Source of the DNA: Deltaproteobacteria bacterium UBA1386
GTDB lineage: Bacteria > Desulfobacterota > Syntrophorhabdia > Syntrophorhabdales > Syntrophorhabdaceae
DNA length: 18,932 nt
Assembly (NCBI GenBank): GCA_002305765.1
Contig: DBQU01000094.1
Location: 13,018 to 31,949 of the forward strand
Direction: 5' to 3'
The position numbers and the translations under genes were made by a program. Every line of letters starts with the position of its first letter. Positions within the stretch are counted from its first letter, which is position 1. Below the pieces are notes generated by a model that saw only the letters and a list, made by a program, of their open reading frames with translations, had not been told where the DNA came from and ran no database searches. Shown here one piece after another: positions 15,205-18,932 of the stretch.

Positions 15205-16455
15205 ATGGGAAAGAGCGTTTCTCGTCGGAGCGGTATATTCTATGGCTGGATCATCGTCGCCATCGCGGCTGTGGGAACCTGCACGGGCTTTGGTACGATC
15301 TATTCCTTCAGCGTCTTCTTCAAGGCCTGGTTGGGAGAGTTCGGAAGCTCTCGCGCCGTCCTTTCCGGCATATATTCCGTCGCCTTCATCATCTACGGCA
15401 TCGCCTCCATGGTCATGGGATGGTTCTCTGACAGGTACGGCCCCCGGAAGGTCATCGCCACAGGGGGCTCCATCATGGCGGTGGGCTGCATGCTTACGGC
15501 CTTTTGCCATCACACGGCCGTCCTCTACCTGACCTGGGGCCTCACGGTCGGCATCGGTGTCGGCACCTGCTACGCCCCCACCGCCGCAACTGTTTCCAAG
15601 TGGTTTATCCACCGCAAGGGGATGGCCATGGGTATCCTCGTCTGCGGCCTCGGTATGGGCACCCTGATCTTCTCCCCCCTATCGGAACATCTTATCAAGT
15701 CATTCGGGTGGCGGAGCGCCATCTTCATCCTCGGCGTGATCGCACTGACCGTTTACATAGCGGAGGCCCTGATCATCCGTGGGAGCCCCCGGGATGTAGG
15801 ACTCGAACCTCTTACCGCTCCCATGAAAAATGGCGGGGACGCGGACCCTGACGCCGCCCGCAAGCTCGACATGCCGGAGCATTCCATGACCGTGGCGGAG
15901 GCCCTGAAGACGAGGAACATGTGGTTCATTTTCGTCATACACGGCCTGTGGATGGTCGGTGTCGGGATCATCATGGCCCATTTCGTGCCCTACGCCACTG
16001 ACCAGGGAACGAATGTGAACAGGGCGGCAGCCATGATGGGGTCCGTCGGCGCGATGAGCGTCATCGGCAGGTTCTCCCTCGGGATCCTCACCGAGCGGTG
16101 GGGGATAAAGCGCTCCTTCATCATAATCCTCTGCTGCCAGTGCCTCACAATGCTCCTTCCCTTCCTGGGGAGCTCCCAGTGGCAGCTCTGGGCATTCGTC
16201 GTCATCTTCGGGTTCGGGTACGGCGGCCTCGCCTCCATCTTCCCCCTTGCCCACGCCGAGCTCTTCGGGGTGAAGGCCATGGGCTCCCTCTTCGGCATCT
16301 CGCTCCTGGGCGCCACCATAGGCGGCTCGGCCGGCCCCCTCATCGCCGGTTTCTCCTTCGACATGACCCGTTCCTACTTCACGGCCTTCGGCGCCGGGGC
16401 GATCTCCATAGCCATAGCCATCCTCCTCGCCACGGGGATAAAGAAGAAGGCTTGA
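15205..16455 (+). CDS. MFS transporter, oxalate/monocarboxylate-type
   Basis: This 416-residue inner-membrane protein has about 12 hydrophobic helices. The MFS loop motif GWFSDRYGPRK lies between helices 2 and 3 and is repeated as GILTERWGIKRS in the second half, with the central cytoplasmic loop at about residues 195-230. FYGWIIVAIAA at the start, KWFIHRKGMAMGI and the GWRSAIFILG segment are typical of the OxlT and monocarboxylate-transporter-like group, so a small organic anion is the likely substrate. GGAG lies four to six bases before ATG 15205. The last codon and stop (GCT TGA) fall in a GCTTGAANN repeat array. It converges on a lipoprotein gene and has no catabolic partner nearby to reveal the substrate. 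Confidence 0.88.
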   Translation: MGKSVSRRSGIFYGWIIVAIAAVGTCTGFGTIYSFSVFFKAWLGEFGSSRAVLSGIYSVAFIIYGIASMVMGWFSDRYGPRKVIATGGSIMAVGCMLTAFCHHTAVLYLTWGLTVGIGVGTCYAPTAATVSKWFIHRKGMAMGILVCGLGMGTLIFSPLSEHLIKSFGWRSAIFILGVIALTVYIAEALIIRGSPRDVGLEPLTAPMKNGGDADPDAARKLDMPEHSMTVAEALKTRNMWFIFVIHGLWMVGVGIIMAHFVPYATDQGTNVNRAAAMMGSVGAMSVIGRFSLGILTERWGIKRSFIIILCCQCLTMLLPFLGSSQWQLWAFVVIFGFGYGGLASIFPLAHAELFGVKAMGSLFGISLLGATIGGSAGPLIAGFSFDMTRSYFTAFGAGAISIAIAILLATGIKKKA

Positions 16456-16485
16456 ACAGCTTGAATCGCTTGAGTGGCTTCAGGG
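16450..16485 (+). repeat. GCTTGAANN 9-bp array, copy B (4 units)
   Basis: Four contiguous 9-base units: GCTTGAACA, GCTTGAATC, GCTTGAGTG, GCTTCAGGG. The first unit contains the final Ala codon and stop of the MFS gene. It faces the inverted copy at 16536-16571. Confidence 0.75.
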
Positions 16486-16535
16486 TCAAAGGCGCATCCT
16501 CTGAAGAGAGAAGGAAAGGTCTCTTTATTTCTTGG

Positions 16536-16571
16536 CCTTCGAGCTATTCAAGCTATTCAAGCCACTCAAGC
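16536..16571 (-). repeat. GCTTGAANN 9-bp array, copy C (4 units, inverted)
   Basis: On the minus strand the units are GCTTGAGTG, GCTTGAATA, GCTTGAATA and GCTCGAAGG. Together with copy B this makes an inverted pair around a 50-base spacer; 13 bases (GCTTGAGTGGCTT) match perfectly between the arms. It ends six bases from the lipoprotein stop codon. Confidence 0.75.
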
Positions 16572-16576
16572 TGGCT

Positions 16577-16999
16577 TTACCACGCCCACTTCCCGTCGAA
16601 GACGATGCCCTGCTTGTTTACGTAGTACGCTCTTTTTTCCCTGTGGAGGATGGTCTCCGTTTTGGGATTAGTCCAGCGCAGACCGCTTGCGTCGCGCCAG
16701 GCGCGGCCGGGGGTCTCATAGGTGGATTCCCATGTCCATTCATAGACGAGGACCCTGTTGCCTTTGCCGTCGGTCTCGTACCGGTCCGGGTTGCCGCGGG
16801 CCTGAACAAGTTCGTTCATGGGGCGTCCGATCCAGGCACTTATCTCGGCGTTCCTGCTTAGAACCCCGCAACCTCCCAGCGTAAGGAACAGGTAACCCAA
16901 GGCTGCAACGATAAAGAACCGCCATAGCCAGCACGAGACGCACTTTGTCATTGGTTCGACCATAGGTGAAGGGGCCAAGGGTATTTGCGTCGCTATCAT
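16577..16999 (-). CDS. small lipoprotein, SmpA/BamE-like
   Basis: This 140-residue protein starts at ATG 16999, with AAGGAG six bases upstream; Met17 has no ribosome-binding site. A hydrophobic helix (about 25-40) leads to the lipobox LGGC, with the lipidated Cys at 44, so the signal peptide is long. The mature part of about 97 residues has WIGRPMNELVQARGNPDRYETDGKGNRVLVYEW. This is the pattern of the small SmpA/OmlA/BamE-like fold: a helix with G-x-P followed by strands ending in a tyrosine. It is probably outer-membrane anchored. It is not BamE itself, which is normally shorter and matches its own motif better. Its role is unknown. Confidence 0.75.
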   Translation of the reverse strand: MIATQIPLAPSPMVEPMTKCVSCWLWRFFIVAALGYLFLTLGGCGVLSRNAEISAWIGRPMNELVQARGNPDRYETDGKGNRVLVYEWTWESTYETPGRAWRDASGLRWTNPKTETILHREKRAYYVNKQGIVFDGKWAW

Positions 17000-17086
17000 G
17001 TTATCTCCTTTCTCCCCAATATGACGGGGTAAGGATGAAAAAGTTCCCTTTGCGGCGGTGGTGTGGCGTATCAGGCACGGCAGGTT

Positions 17087-17117
17087 TTGACATCCCGGCG
17101 CTCTCGTGCGATATTAT
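17087..17117 (+). promoter_or_regulatory. candidate promoter of the Nudix gene
   Basis: A perfect TTGACA (17087-17092) and TATTAT (17112-17117) are 19 bases apart, which is longer than ideal. The start would fall at about 17124-17125, on the ATG, giving a leaderless message. Confidence 0.4.
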
Positions 17118-17124
17118 TCTTCCG

Positions 17125-17538
17125 ATGACCGACCCCGATTTCCTGCCTGTCACCGCCGCCGTTATTGAGAAGGACGGCAAGATACTCATAGCCCGCCGGA
17201 AACACCCCTATCCCTTCCCGGGGCCTCCCTGGGAGTTCCCCGGCGGCAAGCTCGAGGATGGCGAAACCCTTGAAGAGTGCCTGAGGCGCGAGATACGGGA
17301 GGAACTCGGTATCGACATAGCCGTGGGCAGGCTCATATCGTCGAGAAAGCATGTCCTGAACTGCCAGTCGGCCATCATGCTCTATGCCTATTGGGCCCAT
17401 CATCTCTCCGGCGACATCGTCCTTACCGACCACGAGGAGGTCGCATGGGTCGCCATTGAAGATCTTGAGGTATATTCCTTCCCAAACCCCGACCGGGACA
17501 TCGTCAAGGACATCCTGAAGACAGGGATGACCGGCTAG
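17125..17538 (+). CDS. Nudix hydrolase, MutT-type
   Basis: From ATG 17125 this 137-residue protein has the full Nudix box at 41-63, with G41, E47, R55-E56 and E59-E60, inside the MutT signature WEFPGGKLEDGE. The sequence begins with PVTAAVIEKDGKILIARRK and ends with the usual DRDIVKDIL helix. MutT enzymes hydrolyse 8-oxo-dGTP or other nucleoside triphosphates to monophosphates, and the length matches MutT (about 130 residues). Start choice: 17125 gives the family length but has no ribosome-binding site. ATG 17035 is in frame but would add about 30 residues unlike the family. The candidate promoter at 17087-17117 favours 17125. Substrate is not decided by the sequence. Confidence 0.88.
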   Translation: MTDPDFLPVTAAVIEKDGKILIARRKHPYPFPGPPWEFPGGKLEDGETLEECLRREIREELGIDIAVGRLISSRKHVLNCQSAIMLYAYWAHHLSGDIVLTDHEEVAWVAIEDLEVYSFPNPDRDIVKDILKTGMTG

Positions 17539-17675
17539 CCAACGGCCGGACAAAGGAACGCGACCTCACCCCCGTGGAAGATCCCCCAAAAAAATATGCC
17601 TGCTATGTAGCGTGGACTACGGTAACCACCCTCGCCTGGTGTTAGTCTGATGTTAGCAAAACTAAGGGGGTTGTT

Positions 17676-17771
17676 ATGTTCAATACCATCATGGCCATCA
17701 CGGGTATCGTTATGTTCGGGTTCGTCGTGGGACTGCTCATCTTCAACCAGAAAAGCTCCAAGAAGAAGTAA
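17676..17771 (+). CDS. 31-residue single-pass membrane protein
   Basis: ATG 17676 is preceded by AAGGGGG five bases away. The 31 residues start MFNTIMAITGIVMFGFVVG, a transmembrane helix of about 22 residues without charge. They end QKSSKKK, which by the positive-inside rule faces the cytoplasm. The stop is TAA at 17769-17771. Small proteins of this shape often stabilise larger membrane complexes, but no such partner is adjacent; the potassium channel ends 232 bases away on the other strand. The family is not recognised. Confidence 0.6.
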   Translation: MFNTIMAITGIVMFGFVVGLLIFNQKSSKKK

Positions 17772-18003
17772 TCCCTCCCCCGTCTCTTCGCAGGCTTAAC
17801 CGAAAACCATTCAGGTGGGCGCCGGTTCAACCACTGCGGCCTTGCCTCGACATCACGGCGGGCCCGACGGAGAGCGGGGAGAGCGCGAGAAGAAGACAGG
17901 ATAGAGAGTGCATCCGGCCGTCGGTGGGGACCGATCTCGGCGGTCCGCGGGGATGTATATTCCCGTGTGACCATACCCGGGCCGACCGTTCTTGCGGGCA
18001 GGT

Positions 18004-18828
18004 CTACGCCTTTACGGTCACCGACCTCTGTGCATCGAAGGGATTGGTGCGCAGGGCCAGGGAGTAGAGGAAGGGGTAGTTCTTCTTGAGGAATTTCATG
18101 TAGACGAGCCACTCGCCCACAATGAGATGATAGGCGCGCTTGATGTCGCCCGCGAGATGGCTGGCGTCGGATTGCGGAATATCATCGAATCCGCTACGGT
18201 AGGCCAGTTCCTCTGTCAGGTGAAAGACGGCGCGCAGAAGGCCCGTGAAGGATTCGTGCTCCAGGAGGACGGGGTTCTCGAGGAGACGCACGAGGAAATC
18301 ACGCCTGTCCATAAGCAAGATCTTCAGCGAAGCGAAATCGATGTGCGCAAGCTTTGCTCCATATTCCTGGGTGCGCGAATTCCTGATCGCCCTGTCGAAG
18401 TCCTTGTCCGTCCAGTTCGCGGTCGCCAGAAGACTGGGGCGAATGCCGTCGAACTCGGGGTCGTACCGGGAAAAGGTCTCCAGGAGCCCTATGCCGACCT
18501 CGCTGAAAAAGACCCCGATCACCATGTTGAGCTTCCGCATCCGGCTCTCCATCTCCCGTTTCGCGAGCATCATATCCGTCACGTTGGCTATGACCCCCAG
18601 AAATGTCCCCACCCCCATGATAATGATGACAATCGCGAGACCCTTGCCCGCCTCGGTGACGGGATGGATGTCGCCATAACCGACGGTCGCCATGGTGACG
18701 ATCACGAAATAGGCGGAATCGACGAGCGACTTCTTCTCGATATACATGAAACCCACCGTCCCCAGGACCATGACGGCGAGAAAAATGATGAAAAATACCT
18801 TGAGGCGCGTGGAAATATGGTTCTGCAT
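18004..18828 (-). CDS. two-TM potassium channel with unrecognised C-terminal domain
   Basis: This 274-residue protein has helix 1 at about 11-29, a pore helix at about 36-47, the selectivity filter TVGYGD at 48-53 and helix 2 at about 63-89. This is the Ion_trans_2 fold of tetrameric potassium channels of the inner membrane. The remaining 185 residues are soluble and mostly helical, without the GxGxxG of an RCK/TrkA-N domain and without a cyclic-nucleotide domain that I can see. The usual calcium- or NAD-gated RCK is therefore replaced by something else, perhaps a novel gating or oligomerisation module. No ribosome-binding site precedes ATG 18828, and a TATAGA element lies only 10 bases upstream. 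Its upstream region carries a GCTTGAANN array. Confidence 0.88.
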   Translation of the reverse strand: MQNHISTRLKVFFIIFLAVMVLGTVGFMYIEKKSLVDSAYFVIVTMATVGYGDIHPVTEAGKGLAIVIIIMGVGTFLGVIANVTDMMLAKREMESRMRKLNMVIGVFFSEVGIGLLETFSRYDPEFDGIRPSLLATANWTDKDFDRAIRNSRTQEYGAKLAHIDFASLKILLMDRRDFLVRLLENPVLLEHESFTGLLRAVFHLTEELAYRSGFDDIPQSDASHLAGDIKRAYHLIVGEWLVYMKFLKKNYPFLYSLALRTNPFDAQRSVTVKA

Positions 18829-18838
18829 GGAATTCTAT

Positions 18839-18847
18839 TCTATACCA
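18839..18847 (-). promoter_or_regulatory. possible extended -10 of the channel gene
   Basis: The minus strand reads TGGTATAGA at 18847-18839, an extended -10 form. The predicted start is only a few bases from ATG 18828, consistent with a near-leaderless message. A CCACC/GGTGG hairpin (18845-18859) and the palindrome GGTTGCAACC (18858-18867) overlap it and could be an operator. Confidence 0.3.
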
Positions 18848-18867
18848 CCGCAAAGGTGGTTGCAACC

Positions 18868-18894
18868 GCTTGAACAGCTTGAGCCGCTTGAACG
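18868..18894 (+). repeat. GCTTGAANN 9-bp array, copy D (3 units)
   Basis: Three contiguous units: GCTTGAACA, GCTTGAGCC, GCTTGAACG. It lies about 40 bases upstream of the channel start. Nothing else is supported from 18895 to the end of the window. Confidence 0.7.
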
Positions 18895-18932
18895 TCAGAG
18901 ACTGAAAGGTGACCCCTGATGTCAATAATGGA

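Noticed and set aside
17992..18873. 293-codon open frame on the plus strand
   Set aside because: Antisense to the potassium channel, whose TVGYGD filter fixes the coding strand.

Overview
The window is GC-rich, tightly coded bacterial chromosome with typical Shine-Dalgarno sites. There is no phage, insertion sequence, rRNA, tRNA or CRISPR array in it. The gene mix fits an anaerobic, possibly syntrophic or sulfate-reducing lineage such as Desulfobacterota: a Tat-exported flavin fumarate-reductase-like enzyme, a bacterial endonuclease Q homologue, DUF3795 and UPF0158 proteins, HAF repeats and a PurF-type protein with iron-sulfur cysteines. That placement is inference and is not proven by any marker here.

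Bases 1-3234 hold a chaperone cassette: the end of a J-domain-like protein, translationally coupled (ATGA) to a ClpA-type double AAA+ unfoldase, then a 55-residue Cys/His protein. Bases 3241-6480 are a looser region, apparently less GC-rich, of mostly minus-strand single genes (UPF0158, DUF3795, a small secreted six-cysteine protein, a lone receiver-domain response regulator) plus an N-terminally truncated LysE-family remnant.

Bases 6489-8986 carry a ThiF/E1-like nucleotide-binding protein without any cysteine, followed by a PurF paralogue. The paralogue keeps the four iron-sulfur cysteines but has Ser in place of the catalytic N-terminal Cys and altered PRPP-site motifs. This is the most unusual gene of the window. 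Bases 9573-10802 encode a secreted HAF-repeat protein, convergent with a Tat-exported flavoprotein (10907-12439). Upstream of that flavoprotein, on the other strand, lies a run of hairpins ending in an excellent intrinsic terminator with no gene to terminate, so it is a candidate small RNA.

Bases 12848-14667 hold a PNPOx-like FMN protein and an EndoQ/PHP DNA-repair nuclease. A non-coding stretch with imperfect inverted repeats follows, then an MFS transporter convergent with a lipoprotein, a Nudix hydrolase, a 31-residue membrane protein that is easily missed, and a two-TM potassium channel with an unrecognised C-terminal domain. Arrays of a 9-bp unit (GCTTGAANN) recur at three intergenic places, and one supplies the stop codon of the MFS gene.
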